From the NCBI GenBank assembly GCA_947465345.1, contig CANHZL010000025.1, positions 1 through 16,175 on the forward strand: a stretch of 16,175 bases of DNA. Reading direction: 5' to 3'. Origin of the DNA: Opitutia bacterium. GTDB lineage: Bacteria; Verrucomicrobiota; Verrucomicrobiae; Opitutales; UBA953. Under the pieces are notes generated by a model. That model did no database searches and was not told the DNA's origin. It worked only from the letters and a program-made list of their open reading frames with translations. A program made the translations under genes and the position numbers. Numbering within the stretch: the first letter of the stretch is position 1; each line of letters opens with the position of its first letter. This document shows, piece after piece, positions 1 through 6,950 of this stretch.

Positions 1-190
1 ATTTGGCGGCACGCTTGGGTTCATGCTGCGTCAGCTGGCAGAAGTAGTCGTAGAAGCCGTCGGCGGACTTGCGGTCGAAGCCGGCCCAGAAGGCGGGCTC
101 GCAGATCGCGGCGCAGCCCGCGAGGGCCATGGCCTGATAGGCGTCGGTGGTGCGGCTCACCATGTGGCCGTGCGGTTCGATGTAGCGCAT
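1..190 (-). CDS. TatD-like metal-dependent hydrolase, EboB-like (N-terminal 63 residues only)
   Basis: The gene starts at ATG 190-188 and runs off the left edge. The first residues read MRYIEPHGHMVSRTTD, with the His-x-His pair (H7, H9) that TatD and other amidohydrolase-fold enzymes use to hold the first metal. A conserved stretch AGCAAICEPAFWAGFDR follows. From memory, this opening resembles the TatD branch known as EboB in ebo clusters (with the prenyltransferase EboC and others), but those neighbours lie outside the window and this cannot be confirmed. The gene begins 9 bp after the stop of the small gene at 200-502, so the two are probably co-transcribed. The enzyme is likely cytoplasmic; its substrate is unknown. 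TatD family is fairly sure, the Ebo link is inference. Confidence 0.8.
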   Translation of the reverse strand, partial: MRYIEPHGHMVSRTTDAYQAMALAGCAAICEPAFWAGFDRKSADGFYDYFCQLTQHEPKRAAK

Positions 191-199
191 GGTCGTGGC

Positions 200-502
200 T
201 TACTTGAGGCCGGGCCAGACGCCCGAGGCGGCCTTGGTGTCGGCCTTTTCGATCGGGGCGACGGAAGGGTCGCTCCAGAGGGTCAGGATGCGGGCGACGC
301 GACCTTCGTCCTTTTCGAGGAGGAGCGGGAGGGCGGCGCGGAGGCCACGGACGCGGTGGTCGTCGCCGCCGGCGGCGCGGTCGAGGCGGTCGAGGAAGGC
401 CGCCAGGTCGAGCAGCTTATACCGCGCGTCCATGAAATGCAGGTCGGCCACCTGCTCGCGGGTGCGAGCGGGGGCGCCAGGATGGGGTTGGGGGGTCGAC
501 AT
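200..502 (-). CDS. Small conserved-looking protein of unknown function, upstream of TatD gene
   Basis: This is a 100-residue soluble protein with no signal peptide or membrane segment. I chose ATG 502-500 (MSTPQPHPGAP), because the longer frame back to 652 runs into the spacer beyond the cytochrome c gene and gives a low-complexity Arg/Gly-rich extension. After a Pro-rich start, the body is helical and charged: ADLHFMDARYKLLDLAAFLD, then a basic/acidic helix and the segment ILTLWSD. The stop lies 9 bp before the TatD-like start, so the two probably form one transcript and may act together. I do not recognise a named family. No Shine-Dalgarno sequence is visible, as for most genes here. Confidence 0.65.
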   Translation of the reverse strand: MSTPQPHPGAPARTREQVADLHFMDARYKLLDLAAFLDRLDRAAGGDDHRVRGLRAALPLLLEKDEGRVARILTLWSDPSVAPIEKADTKAASGVWPGLK

Positions 503-573
503 GGGGAAGGCACGCCTGCGCGTACTTGGATGAGACACCAAAGTGCGGCAGAGGTCCCCGCTGGTCAAGCCAC

Positions 574-590
574 CCCGCCCTGGAGGCGGG
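574..590 (-). terminator. Possible weak terminator hairpin after the cytochrome c gene
   Basis: A 6-bp GC stem (574-579 with 585-590) and a 5-nt loop lie 8 nt after the TAA stop of the minus-strand cytochrome c gene. No T-run follows in that direction, so it is either a weak or factor-assisted terminator or just an RNA 3'-end structure. Confidence 0.3.
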
Positions 591-597
591 TACCGGC

Positions 598-1062
598 TTA
601 CTTCTTGGCCGGCTCTTCCTTGGGCTCCTTCTCGTACTCGGCCGCAGTCCACATGGTCTTACGGTCGGCGTACTTCTTCTTGATGGCCTTCACTTCATCC
701 TCGGTGACGGAGGCGCCGGTGTTGCCCCAGCTATTGTTAACGTAGGTCACGACGTCGGCGATATCCTTGTCCGAAAGGCCGGCGACCGGGGGCATCATGC
801 TATTATAGGTGACGCCCTTAACGGTGACGGGACCCATCATGCCGTTCACGATGTTGCGGACAGCAATCGAAGCGCTCTTGGCAATCCACTCGGAGCCGGC
901 AAGGGGCGGGAAGACCGGCGGCAGGCCCATACCGGTCGGCTGGTGGCAGGCGATGCAGGTGCGGGAGTAGACGGCCTTACCACGCTCCATGGAGGCGGCG
1001 TCAGGCGCGGCCACGGCAGCGGCGGCGAGGAAACAAAGAGCGAAGGACTTGAGGGAGGTCAT
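598..1062 (-). CDS. Secreted class I cytochrome c
   Basis: This 154-residue protein starts with a signal peptide (about residues 1-19, hydrophobic core FALCFLAAAAVAA). A single heme c site CIACH follows at 36-40. GMGLPPVFPPLAGSEW is a conserved class I feature, and M89 or M90 in NSMMPP is the likely sixth iron ligand. A helix with SDKDIADVVTYVNNSWGN closes the heme fold. The C-terminal tail (EDEVKAIKKKYADR, then Lys/Glu-rich) resembles soluble mono-heme cytochromes that carry electrons to oxidases or reductases. It should act in the periplasm as an electron carrier. It is divergently placed from the PAS-AraC gene, with a hairpin in the shared spacer. Its redox partner cannot be told from this window. 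Confidence 0.9.
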   Translation of the reverse strand: MTSLKSFALCFLAAAAVAAPDAASMERGKAVYSRTCIACHQPTGMGLPPVFPPLAGSEWIAKSASIAVRNIVNGMMGPVTVKGVTYNSMMPPVAGLSDKDIADVVTYVNNSWGNTGASVTEDEVKAIKKKYADRKTMWTAAEYEKEPKEEPAKK

Positions 1063-1154
1063 GGGTGTTCGTTGGAAGGTAGAGGTGCGGGTAATAGGGA
1101 AGACCTCAAAATCAAAAAGCAGTTCCCTTCAGGAAGGGGGAGGTAATTAGCCCA

Positions 1155-1178
1155 GGGGAGCCTAGGTATTAGGCCCCC
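1155..1178. promoter_or_regulatory. Hairpin/dyad in the divergent cytochrome c - AraC spacer
   Basis: The 228-bp spacer at 1063-1290 separates two divergent genes. It holds an imperfect dyad: GGGG (1155-1158), a bulged A, GCCTA (1160-1164), loop, TAGGC (1170-1174), CCCC (1175-1178). The paired length is 9 bp with one bulge. It could be an operator or an RNA hairpin in the AraC leader. I could not find a convincing -35/-10 pair for either gene, and nothing else stands out in the spacer. Confidence 0.35.
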
Positions 1179-1290
1179 GTGCTAAGGTTTAATGCGACAA
1201 ATAGCCGTCGCGCAGGTCGGCGAGCTCATAGGCCTTGCACCCTATTAAAATCGGGTGGAAACCTGCCAAAAGCCCCCTAGCCTACTTGGT

Positions 1291-2031
1291 ATGAAAACGC
1301 CAGACGCCCACCCAGACTGGATGCGCCACGTGCGCCCAGAAAGCCTGCGGAGCGTCTTCGACCACCTCCCAGGGGTGATGTTCTTCGCCAAGGATCTGGC
1401 GGGGCGTTTCACGATGGCCAACCTGGCCTTCGCCCAACGCTGCGGCGTTCCCGATGAGGCCAGCCTGCTCGGCAAGACCGACGCCGACATCTTTCCGCCG
1501 GAACTGGCCGCGGCCTTTAAGAAGAAGGACCTCCAGATCTGCCAGACGGGCCAGCCCCTGCCCCGCATCATCGAGCTCTTCCCGAACGCCGACGGCGAAC
1601 ACGTCTGGTACGAGACCACCAAGGTCCCGCTCTTTGACGAGGCCGGCCGCGCCTGCGGGGTGTGCGGCACGGTGCGCAGTTATGAAGGCACGAAGGCCCT
1701 CCTCGAACCCTTCCTCCAGGTCGAAGCCGCCGCGGAGTTCATTAGGGACAACCTCACCACCTCTCTTAATATAGCCAAGCTGGCCAAGCTTACGGGGATG
1801 TCGGTCCGCCAGTTTGAACGTAAATTCCATAAGGCCTACCAGGTCAGCCCCCGTGGCTACCTAGTCCGCATGCGCGTGGCCGCGGCCACGGACCTCCTTC
1901 GCACCACGGACCTCCGCCCCTCCGAAATCGCCCACCAGACGGGGTTCTACGACGCCAGCGATTTCTCCCGCCAGTTCCGCCGGGCGATGAAGGTCAGCCC
2001 GACCGAATTCCGTCGTCATTTGCAGGCCTGA
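1291..2031 (+). CDS. PAS-domain AraC-family transcriptional regulator
   Basis: This is a 246-residue cytoplasmic regulator from ATG 1291; a GTG at 1255 would add 12 unconvincing residues. Residues about 20-140 are a PAS fold (VFDHLPGVMFFAKDLAGRF, then NADGEHVWYETTKVPL, typical of the PAS_4 group), which would sense a small molecule or redox state. Residues about 150-245 are the double helix-turn-helix AraC domain: LNIAKLAKLTGMSVRQFERK is the first HTH, and PSEIAHQTGFYDASDFSRQF with SPTEFRRH is the second, containing the family signature. The usual AraC cupin sugar-binding domain is replaced by PAS. It lies about 100 bp upstream of and co-directional with the MFS permease, so control of that permease is the simplest guess. 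Its ligand is unknown. Confidence 0.93.
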   Translation: MKTPDAHPDWMRHVRPESLRSVFDHLPGVMFFAKDLAGRFTMANLAFAQRCGVPDEASLLGKTDADIFPPELAAAFKKKDLQICQTGQPLPRIIELFPNADGEHVWYETTKVPLFDEAGRACGVCGTVRSYEGTKALLEPFLQVEAAAEFIRDNLTTSLNIAKLAKLTGMSVRQFERKFHKAYQVSPRGYLVRMRVAAATDLLRTTDLRPSEIAHQTGFYDASDFSRQFRRAMKVSPTEFRRHLQA

Positions 2032-2046
2032 CCCCGGGGAGCCGGG

Positions 2047-2063
2047 AGGGGTCTGACCCCTAC
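2047..2063 (-). repeat. Single GTAG-foot palindrome after the AraC gene
   Basis: The arms AGGGGT (2047-2052) and ACCCCT (2056-2061) pair around a 3-nt loop, 16 nt after the AraC stop. Read on the minus strand it is GTAG joined to a GGGTC/GACCC palindrome, the same layout as the repeat modules further right but in the opposite orientation. It may also serve as the 3' end of the AraC transcript, although no T-run follows. Confidence 0.5.
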
Positions 2064-2133
2064 TTGCCTACTCGACAGAGGGGGGCTTATTGGTTTTATT
2101 CACACCCGTACCCCCCTTCCCTACAAACATACT

Positions 2134-3693
2134 ATGAGCACCGAAACTACGGTTCCTAATGCGAAGCGCCTACTCTGGGCCGGCTTCATGGCTATCCTCG
2201 CGGCCGGCGTCGGCTTCGCCCTCCGTGGCGGCATCTTCGGCGCTTGGGCGTCCGAATACGGCTTCACCGGCTCCCAGCTCGGTGCCATCGGCGGCGCCGG
2301 CTTCTCGGGCTTCTGCTTCGGTATCATCATCGGCGGCGTGATCGTCGACAAGATCGGCTACGGCAAGCTCGTCGCGGTCGCCCTCGTCGGACACATCCTC
2401 TCAGCGTTCGTGACTTTCGGTGCCTCCACCCCGCAGAACGCCTATGACTTCCTCTATTGGGGTATGTTCATCTTCGCCTTTGCGAACGGCACCCTCGAAG
2501 CCGTGGCCAACCCGCTCGTCGCCACGATCTTCCCCAAGCAGCGCACGCACTACCTCAACATCCTGCACGCCTCCTGGCCCCTCGGCATGGTTGTCGGCGC
2601 CGCCGCCTCCTACCTCCTTGGTTCCGTCCTCCACCTCGGCTGGAAGGGTCAGCTCGCCTTCTACCTCGTCCCGACCATCGCCTACGCGGTGATGTTCATG
2701 GGCCAGTCCTTCCCGAAGTCGGAAGCTGCCGAAAAGGGCGCCTCCTTCTCCGAGATGTTCAAGGACGTCGGCATCCTGGGCTCGCTCGTTGCCTGCTACC
2801 TGCTCTCGATCTTCCTCGGTAACGTCCTCGGCCCAGTGCTCCACATCAATAACCTTGGCCTCTATCTCGCCGGCATCCTCCTGATTGCCGTCGGCGTCAT
2901 CACGCGCTTCTCGCTGGGTTCCCTTCTGCTCTTCGTGCTCTTCATCACCCACGCCATCGTCGGCGCGGTCGAACTCGGCACGGACTCCTGGATCGAAGCC
3001 ATCACCGGCAATCTCTTCACCGCCGAGCAGGGCAAGATGCTCTTCATCTGGACCTCAGCCATCATGTTCGGCCTGCGCTTCTGCGCCCACTTCATCGAAT
3101 CCAAGCTCGGTTTCTCCCCGATTGGCATCCTGGTGACCTCGGCCCTCCTCGCCTTCGCCGGCCTGCAGCTCGCCTCGGGCATGAACAGCTTCGGCGTGGC
3201 CCTCGTCGCCCTCGGCATCTACGCCCTCGGCAAGACGTTCTTCTGGCCCACGATGCTCGCCGTCGTCGGCGACCGCTTCCCGCGCTCCGGCGCCGTCGCG
3301 ATGTCCATCATGGGTGGTATCGGCATGCTCTCCGCTGGCCTGATCGGCGGCCCCGGCCTCGGTTACGCCAAGGACCGCTTCACCGCCGAAGCCCTGCAGA
3401 AAGACGCCCCAGCCGCCTACGCTTCGGCCAAGGCTTCCTCGGAATCTAACTTCCTCTTTCTCGCTCCGGTGACCGCCGTCGCGGGCGACAAGCTCGAAGC
3501 CGCCAAGAAGGCCGGCGAAAAGGGTACGGCCGACCAGAAGGCCATCGTCGCCTCCAACCAGGCCGGTGACCGCGCCACGCTGAAGGCCGACTCCTTCCTG
3601 CCTCTGACCATGGCCGCGATTTACCTGCTACTGCTCTTCTACTTCAAGAGCATCGGCGGCTACCGCGCCCTGAAGATCGAAGAGCAGGTCTAA
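2134..3693 (+). CDS. MFS transporter, sugar-type permease
   Basis: This is a 519-residue inner-membrane protein with about 12 hydrophobic segments. Early marks are [17 protein letters not shown] and, after the second helix, [12 protein letters not shown], the loop 2-3 motif (D-x-x-G-x/K) typical of the major facilitator superfamily. [19 protein letters not shown] and [14 protein letters not shown] recall FucP/GlcP-like sugar permeases and the MFS branch common beside carbohydrate genes in Planctomycetes and Verrucomicrobia. A hydrophilic insertion at about 410-485 (YAKDRF to KADSF, Lys/Ala-rich) precedes the last helix. It is longer than a standard 400-residue member for that reason. It lies downstream of the PAS-AraC regulator and upstream of the Gfo/Idh/MocA gene. 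Substrate unproven; a monosaccharide or uronate is likely. Confidence 0.9.
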   Translation: MSTETTVPNAKRLLWAGFMAILAAGVGFALRGGIFGAWASEYGFTGSQLGAIGGAGFSGFCFGIIIGGVIVDKIGYGKLVAVALVGHILSAFVTFGASTPQNAYDFLYWGMFIFAFANGTLEAVANPLVATIFPKQRTHYLNILHASWPLGMVVGAAASYLLGSVLHLGWKGQLAFYLVPTIAYAVMFMGQSFPKSEAAEKGASFSEMFKDVGILGSLVACYLLSIFLGNVLGPVLHINNLGLYLAGILLIAVGVITRFSLGSLLLFVLFITHAIVGAVELGTDSWIEAITGNLFTAEQGKMLFIWTSAIMFGLRFCAHFIESKLGFSPIGILVTSALLAFAGLQLASGMNSFGVALVALGIYALGKTFFWPTMLAVVGDRFPRSGAVAMSIMGGIGMLSAGLIGGPGLGYAKDRFTAEALQKDAPAAYASAKASSESNFLFLAPVTAVAGDKLEAAKKAGEKGTADQKAIVASNQAGDRATLKADSFLPLTMAAIYLLLLFYFKSIGGYRALKIEEQV

Positions 3694-3716
3694 GTTCCTG
3701 CCCTCGCTATGAAGCT

Positions 3717-3748
3717 GAAGGCCGCCCACCCGGGCGGCCTTCTTGTTT
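3717..3748 (+). terminator. Intrinsic terminator of the MFS gene
   Basis: An 11-bp perfect stem (3717-3727 with 3732-3742) encloses the loop ACCC and is followed by a T-rich stretch TTGTTT. It lies 24 nt after the MFS stop and separates that gene from the Gfo/Idh/MocA gene. Confidence 0.9.
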
Positions 3749-3837
3749 GGTAGGTTTGCGAACGAACCCCGTCGGTTCCGTCCTAGCAAATCGGCTTCCG
3801 TCCGCGGACGAGTTTGGACTGAATGAAGCCACACCCC

Positions 3838-4965
3838 ATGAGCACCCCGAAGATTCGCATCGCGCTGGCCGGCCTCGGCTTCGGCGCCGAATTCATCCCA
3901 ATCTACCAGGCCCACCCGAACGCGGAGATCGTCGCGATCTGCCAGCGTAACCCGGAGAAGCTCAAGGCGATCGGCGACCGCTATAAGATCGCGAAGCGTT
4001 ACACGGATTTCGACGCACTCCTCAAGGACCCGGAGGTCGACGCGATTCATATCAACACGCCGATCCCCGACCACGGGCGCCAGTCCATCGCCGCCCTCAA
4101 GGCCGGCAAGCACGTGGCCTGCACAGTCCCGATGGCGACCTCGATCGCCGAATGCGAAGAGATCGTGAAGCTGGTGAAGGCGACAGGCCTGAGCTACATG
4201 ATGATGGAGACGGTGGTCTACGCCCGCGAGTTCCTCTACGTGAAGGAGCTCTACGACAACGGCGAGCTCGGCCGCCTGCAGTTCCTCCAGGCTTCGCACC
4301 AACAGGACATGGAAGGTTGGCCCGGCTACTGGCCCGGCCTCCCGCCGATGTATTACGCCACGCACTGCGTGGGCCCGATGCTCGCCCTCACCCGCGCCGA
4401 CGCGGAATACGTCTCGTGCTTCGGCTCCGGCCGCATCGCCGAGGACATGGTCCCAATCTACAACTCGCCCTTCGCGGTCGAGACGGCCCACATCAAGTTC
4501 CATAAGTCCGACGTCTCCGCGCGCATCATCCGCTCGCTCTTCGACACGGCCCGCCAGTATCGCGAGTCGATCGATGTCTACGGCTCGAAGAAATCTTTCG
4601 AGTGGCCGCTCATCGAAGGCGAAGAGCCGGTCCTCCACACGGCGAAGAAGGCCGAGCCGGAGATCCCGCAGAAGGTCAAGGTGCCCGACTTCGCCCATCG
4701 CCTCCCGAAGGAGATCCAGCACTTCACGACCAAGGGCGTCTATGGCGAAGGCGAAGACCACCTGTCCTTCACGCAGGGAGGCGGCCACGGTGGTTCCCAC
4801 CCGCACCTCGCCAACGAATTCATCCAGGCGCTGCTCGCCAAGCGCGAGCCGTTCCCGAACGCGCGCCAATCCGCCAACTGGACGTGCACCGGCATCCTCG
4901 CCCACGAATCCGCGATGGCCGGCGGCGAGCTCCGCAAACTCCCCGCGTTTACCTTGCCCGGCTGA
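3838..4965 (+). CDS. Gfo/Idh/MocA-family oxidoreductase with altered EKP motif
   Basis: This is a 375-residue protein from ATG 3838 (MSTPKIRIALAGLGFGAEF); an ATG at 3823 would add five residues. The N-terminal half is a Rossmann fold with the dinucleotide-binding turn GLGFGAEF at about 12-19. The usual E-K-P motif, whose Lys is catalytic in most members, is replaced by CTVPMATS (T96-V97-P98). The C-terminal half has the family's alpha/beta fold with GWPGYWPGLPPMYYATHCVG; H176 there sits where a catalytic His is expected. I recall close relatives in Planctomycetes and Verrucomicrobia sharing the same changed motif, so it is a subfamily trait and not a local mutation. It is probably a cytoplasmic sugar-modifying enzyme acting after MFS uptake. 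Its reaction is unknown. It carries its own terminator. Confidence 0.9.
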   Translation: MSTPKIRIALAGLGFGAEFIPIYQAHPNAEIVAICQRNPEKLKAIGDRYKIAKRYTDFDALLKDPEVDAIHINTPIPDHGRQSIAALKAGKHVACTVPMATSIAECEEIVKLVKATGLSYMMMETVVYAREFLYVKELYDNGELGRLQFLQASHQQDMEGWPGYWPGLPPMYYATHCVGPMLALTRADAEYVSCFGSGRIAEDMVPIYNSPFAVETAHIKFHKSDVSARIIRSLFDTARQYRESIDVYGSKKSFEWPLIEGEEPVLHTAKKAEPEIPQKVKVPDFAHRLPKEIQHFTTKGVYGEGEDHLSFTQGGGHGGSHPHLANEFIQALLAKREPFPNARQSANWTCTGILAHESAMAGGELRKLPAFTLPG

Positions 4966-5016
4966 GCGCTGCTCAGCGTGGGGATCCGCTGGCAGGGTGA
5001 ACTGCTGCGAAGCAGT
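4961..5016 (+). repeat. Stop-codon hairpin plus 35-nt 3' motif (copy 1)
   Basis: A 7-bp stem (4961-4967 with 4971-4977) overlaps the TGA stop of the Gfo/Idh/MocA gene. Directly after it, 4977-5011 is a motif CGTGGGG, GCTGGCAGGGTGAAC, GCTGCGAA shared with the ends of two other genes (10007-10041 and, on the minus strand, 11302-11336). In this copy its end folds as ACTGCT-GCGA-AGCAGT (5001-5016), a 6-bp stem with a GNRA tetraloop. Confidence 0.75.
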
Positions 5017-5022
5017 AGGGAG

Positions 5023-5049
5023 GGACAGCACAACGTGCTGTCCTTTTTT
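5023..5049 (+). terminator. Intrinsic terminator of the Gfo/Idh/MocA gene
   Basis: A perfect 9-bp stem GGACAGCAC/GTGCTGTCC with loop AAC is followed by six T. A GTAG lies just before it (5014-5017), and the stem matches the repeat module at 6575-6600, so this terminator is probably a recruited repeat module. Confidence 0.95.
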
Positions 5050-5070
5050 GCGCCCAGAAAAGATGCCTCA

Positions 5071-5153
5071 CTCCAAAGGGAGACCGGAGACCGGAATGTT
5101 TGCTTCGGTCATATGCCCCAGCCAATCATCCGGTCTCCGGCTTCCCCTTTGAG
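5071..5153 (+). repeat. Second repeat family: inverted repeat with GGTCTCC arms (full copy)
   Basis: The arms of about 22 nt (5074-5096 and 5129-5151) are near-perfect inverted repeats built on CCGGAGACC/GGTCTCCGG with CAAAGGG/CCCTTTG tips. The 32-nt centre is not paired. Degenerate or partial copies in the same orientation are at 5347-5364, 6832-6863 and 14223-14291. Confidence 0.8.
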
Positions 5154-5171
5154 CTAACTGCATGCTGCCTT

Positions 5172-5198
5172 GGGTAGGGTCGGGACCGCGTCACGACA
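5172..5198 (+). repeat. Single GTAG-hairpin module, type GTCGGGA
   Basis: GGTAGG is followed by GTCGGGA, loop CCGCG, TCACGAC, a 7-bp stem with one mismatch. Copies at 6618-6642 and 11047-11072 are identical in these bases. Each lies a short way upstream of a full inverted unit. Confidence 0.75.
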
Positions 5199-5210
5199 TA
5201 GCCTACCTGA

Positions 5211-5336
5211 GGTAGGGACGTGATTGCCATCACGTCCGTTCGCCTCCGTATGTCCGTATTCATCGCGCCTAGCTAAGACCCGCCGACTCCCCTTTCACGG
5301 CTTCGAACGGCGGCGATGGCAATCGCCGCCCTACCC
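5211..5336 (+). repeat. REP-doublet-like inverted unit, copy A
   Basis: The left module is GTAG, stem GGACGTGAT, loop TGCC, stem ATCACGTCC, then GTTCG. The right module, inverted, is CGAAC, GGCGGCGAT, loop, ATCGCCGCC, CTAC, with a perfect 9-bp stem. The spacer between them contains the conserved AGCTAAGACCCG. The unit begins GGTAGGG and ends CCCTACC. It sits between the Gfo/Idh/MocA and GH99-like genes. Confidence 0.9.
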
Positions 5337-5346
5337 AAGAGCACGG

Positions 5347-5364
5347 CCAATCATCCGGTCTCCC
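5347..5364 (+). repeat. Fragment of the second repeat family
   Basis: CCAATCATCCGGTCTCC matches the right half of the 5071-5153 element and directly follows copy A. A separate hairpin, GTTCGCC/GGCGAAC (5366-5383), comes next. Confidence 0.6.
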
Positions 5365-5386
5365 CGTTCGCCGCAGGGCGAACCCA

Positions 5387-5450
5387 GGTAGGGGCACGAT
5401 TCATCGTGCACTCCGCAGCAGGAGGGCGCGGCGTAGCCACGCCCCTACCC
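5387..5450 (+). repeat. Compact REP-doublet variant
   Basis: This 64-bp unit begins GGTAGGGGC and ends GCCCCTACCC. The left module is GTAG with stem GCACGAT/ATCGTGC. The right inverted module pairs GGGCGCGGC with GCCACGCCC, with one imperfect pair. The stems differ in sequence from copy A but the plan is the same. After it, 5451-5532 is C-rich with one GCGGC/GCCGC hairpin at 5511-5525. Confidence 0.75.
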
Positions 5451-5532
5451 TCGGCCGCCCTCATCATTTCCCTCTTGCCCACGTGTCACCGTGTCAACTT
5501 GCCCCCTTGCGGCTCCGCCGCATCTTCCCCCC

Positions 5533-6579
5533 GTGGCTCGCCTCCTCTCCACCCTCTTGCTTCTTCCTCTCTCGCTGCTTGCGGCAGATCGCCCGTCGGT
5601 CGGCGCGATTCGCTGGGACGCGTGGAGCGGTGGCGGGGTGACGGAACAGGTCGAACAGACGCTCAGCCCGGAGAAGCATCGCGCCCGTCTGCCGTGGTTC
5701 GCGAAACTCGACACCTCCGGCAACGCGCGCATCGATGCGTCCGCTGATGGGATCATGGAGCAGGAAATCGCGTACGCGAAAGACTCGGGGCTGAACTACT
5801 GGGCGTTCCTTACCTACCCGGAAGGCGATGCGATGAGTTCGGCGCTCACTCGCTACCTGCGTAGCCCGAAGCGCGCCGACCTCGGCTTCTGCCTGATCCT
5901 GCATCAGACGCTTTCCGTGCCGGCCACCCGCTGGCCCGCAGAACGTGGCCGTGTCATCAAACTTCTCCAAGAGCCGGGCTATCAGAGAGTAGGCACTCGA
6001 CCGCTGGTCTTCGCCTTCGACCTCAAGACGGAGCACCCGACGATCAAGCAGCGCTTCGACGAACTGAAGTCAGCGGCAAAGACTGCGGGACTCGATCCCT
6101 ATTTCGTCTACATGGGCTGGAGTCCGGCTCGCGACTACCAGGCGCACGCCACCGAAGGGTTCGCGGCGGTCTCGGCCTACGCCCATCCGGGCAAGGAACC
6201 CGTCTTCGCGAAATACGTCGATGCGTTCGAACAGCACGCCTGGGCCAACGCGCTCGCCACGAAGACGCCCTACATCCCGCTGGTGACGACGGGCTGGGAT
6301 AAGCGTCCGCGTCAGGATCATCCGGTGTCATGGGAGAAGAACGCAGCCTATGCCGACCAAAAGACTTTCCCCGCCGCGCCCACGAACGGCGAACTCACCG
6401 GACACCTTAGCCGCGCGCTCGCCTTCGTGCAGGCCCATCCCGACGTCTGTCCGGCGAACACGGTCATCGTCTACGCCTGGAACGAACACGACGAAGGCGG
6501 TTGGCTCTGCCCCACCTGGACTCCCTCCGGCCAGCCCGACACCTCCCGTCTCGACGCCCTACGCAGCATCCTGAGGTAG
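5533..6579 (+). CDS. Secreted GH99/WbsX-like glycan-active protein
   Basis: This is a 348-residue protein. I chose GTG 5533 because it opens directly on a signal peptide (MARLLSTLLLLPLSLLAA); the GTG at 5491 would translate part of a repeat hairpin. The mature protein begins SVGAIRWDAWSGGG. The C-terminal motif YAWNEHDEGGW (E318, E321) is the counterpart of the WNEW-x-EG motif of GH99 enzymes and WbsX-like proteins, where the acidic residues serve catalysis. The size fits a single (beta/alpha)8 barrel. It is exported and probably cleaves or binds a polysaccharide. The TAG stop lies in the first bases of a repeat module (6575-6600). The large PVC cytochrome follows 371 bp later on the same strand. 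The fold call is moderately sure, the substrate unknown. Confidence 0.75.
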   Translation: MARLLSTLLLLPLSLLAADRPSVGAIRWDAWSGGGVTEQVEQTLSPEKHRARLPWFAKLDTSGNARIDASADGIMEQEIAYAKDSGLNYWAFLTYPEGDAMSSALTRYLRSPKRADLGFCLILHQTLSVPATRWPAERGRVIKLLQEPGYQRVGTRPLVFAFDLKTEHPTIKQRFDELKSAAKTAGLDPYFVYMGWSPARDYQAHATEGFAAVSAYAHPGKEPVFAKYVDAFEQHAWANALATKTPYIPLVTTGWDKRPRQDHPVSWEKNAAYADQKTFPAAPTNGELTGHLSRALAFVQAHPDVCPANTVIVYAWNEHDEGGWLCPTWTPSGQPDTSRLDALRSILR

Positions 6580-6600
6580 GGACAGCACCACTTGCTGTCC
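6575..6600 (+). repeat. Single GTAG-hairpin module supplying a stop codon
   Basis: GGTAGG is followed by GACAGCA and TGCTGTC arms. The TAG inside GGTAGG is the stop of the GH99-like gene. The stem matches the terminator at 5023-5043, but here only TTGT follows. Confidence 0.7.
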
Positions 6601-6617
6601 TTGTCATCTCAGCCCTT

Positions 6618-6642
6618 GGTAGGGTCGGGACCGCGTCACGAC
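6618..6642 (+). repeat. Single GTAG-hairpin module, type GTCGGGA (copy 2)
   Basis: The bases match the modules at 5172 and 11047: GTCGGGA, CCGCG, TCACGAC after GGTAGG. Confidence 0.75.
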
Positions 6643-6696
6643 ATAGGAGCCTCCAGTTCCCGCAGCTCCCATCCGCTAACCGCTATCACCTTCAAT

Positions 6697-6822
6697 GGGT
6701 AGGGGCGCGACTGCGTCGCGTCCGTGCGAGGAGGGAGATACGACGTCTTCGAGCCTAGCTAAGCCCCGACGCCTCCCCTTTCACGGCTTCGAACGGCGGC
6801 GATGGCAATCGCCGCCCTACCC
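6697..6822 (+). repeat. REP-doublet-like inverted unit, copy B
   Basis: The left stem differs from copy A (GGGCGCGAC, loop TGC, GTCGCGTCC) yet pairs along its length with one G-T wobble. The right stem is the perfect GGCGGCGAT/ATCGCCGCC form. The spacer retains AGCTAAG and CCCGACG. It fills the gap before the PVC cytochrome gene. Confidence 0.88.
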
Positions 6823-6831
6823 AAGAACCCA

Positions 6832-6863
6832 GCCAATCCTCCGGTCTCCGGTTTCCCTTTGAG
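6832..6863 (+). repeat. Half copy of the second repeat family
   Basis: CCAATC-TCCGGTCTCCGG and CCCTTTGAG match the right arm of the 5071-5153 element and directly follow copy B, as the 5347 fragment follows copy A. From 6864 to 6950 I see no further repeat and no clear promoter. Confidence 0.65.
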
Positions 6864-6950
6864 TTAATCCCCGCCCTCCACCCGTATCGACGGCTTTTGA
6901 CGCCCTTCTTTAAGATGGAACTCCCCCCGCCCCCTATGGTCATATCAGCC

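Noticed and set aside
23..1146. Plus-strand open frames opposite the TatD, small-protein and cytochrome c genes
   Set aside because: The minus-strand products have signal peptide, heme site or metal-binding motif; the plus-strand products are Gly/Arg/Ala-rich without features.
3628..5031. Long open frame (467 codons) on the minus strand opposite the MFS end and the Gfo/Idh/MocA gene
   Set aside because: It lies antisense to a gene with clear family motifs, crosses two terminators, and its Leu/Arg/Asp/Val-rich product has no recognisable motif. Long antisense frames are expected in GC-rich coding DNA.
5316..5747. Plus-strand open frame across repeats and the start of the GH99-like gene
   Set aside because: It translates the repeat units and overlaps the signal peptide region of the GH99-like gene in another frame.
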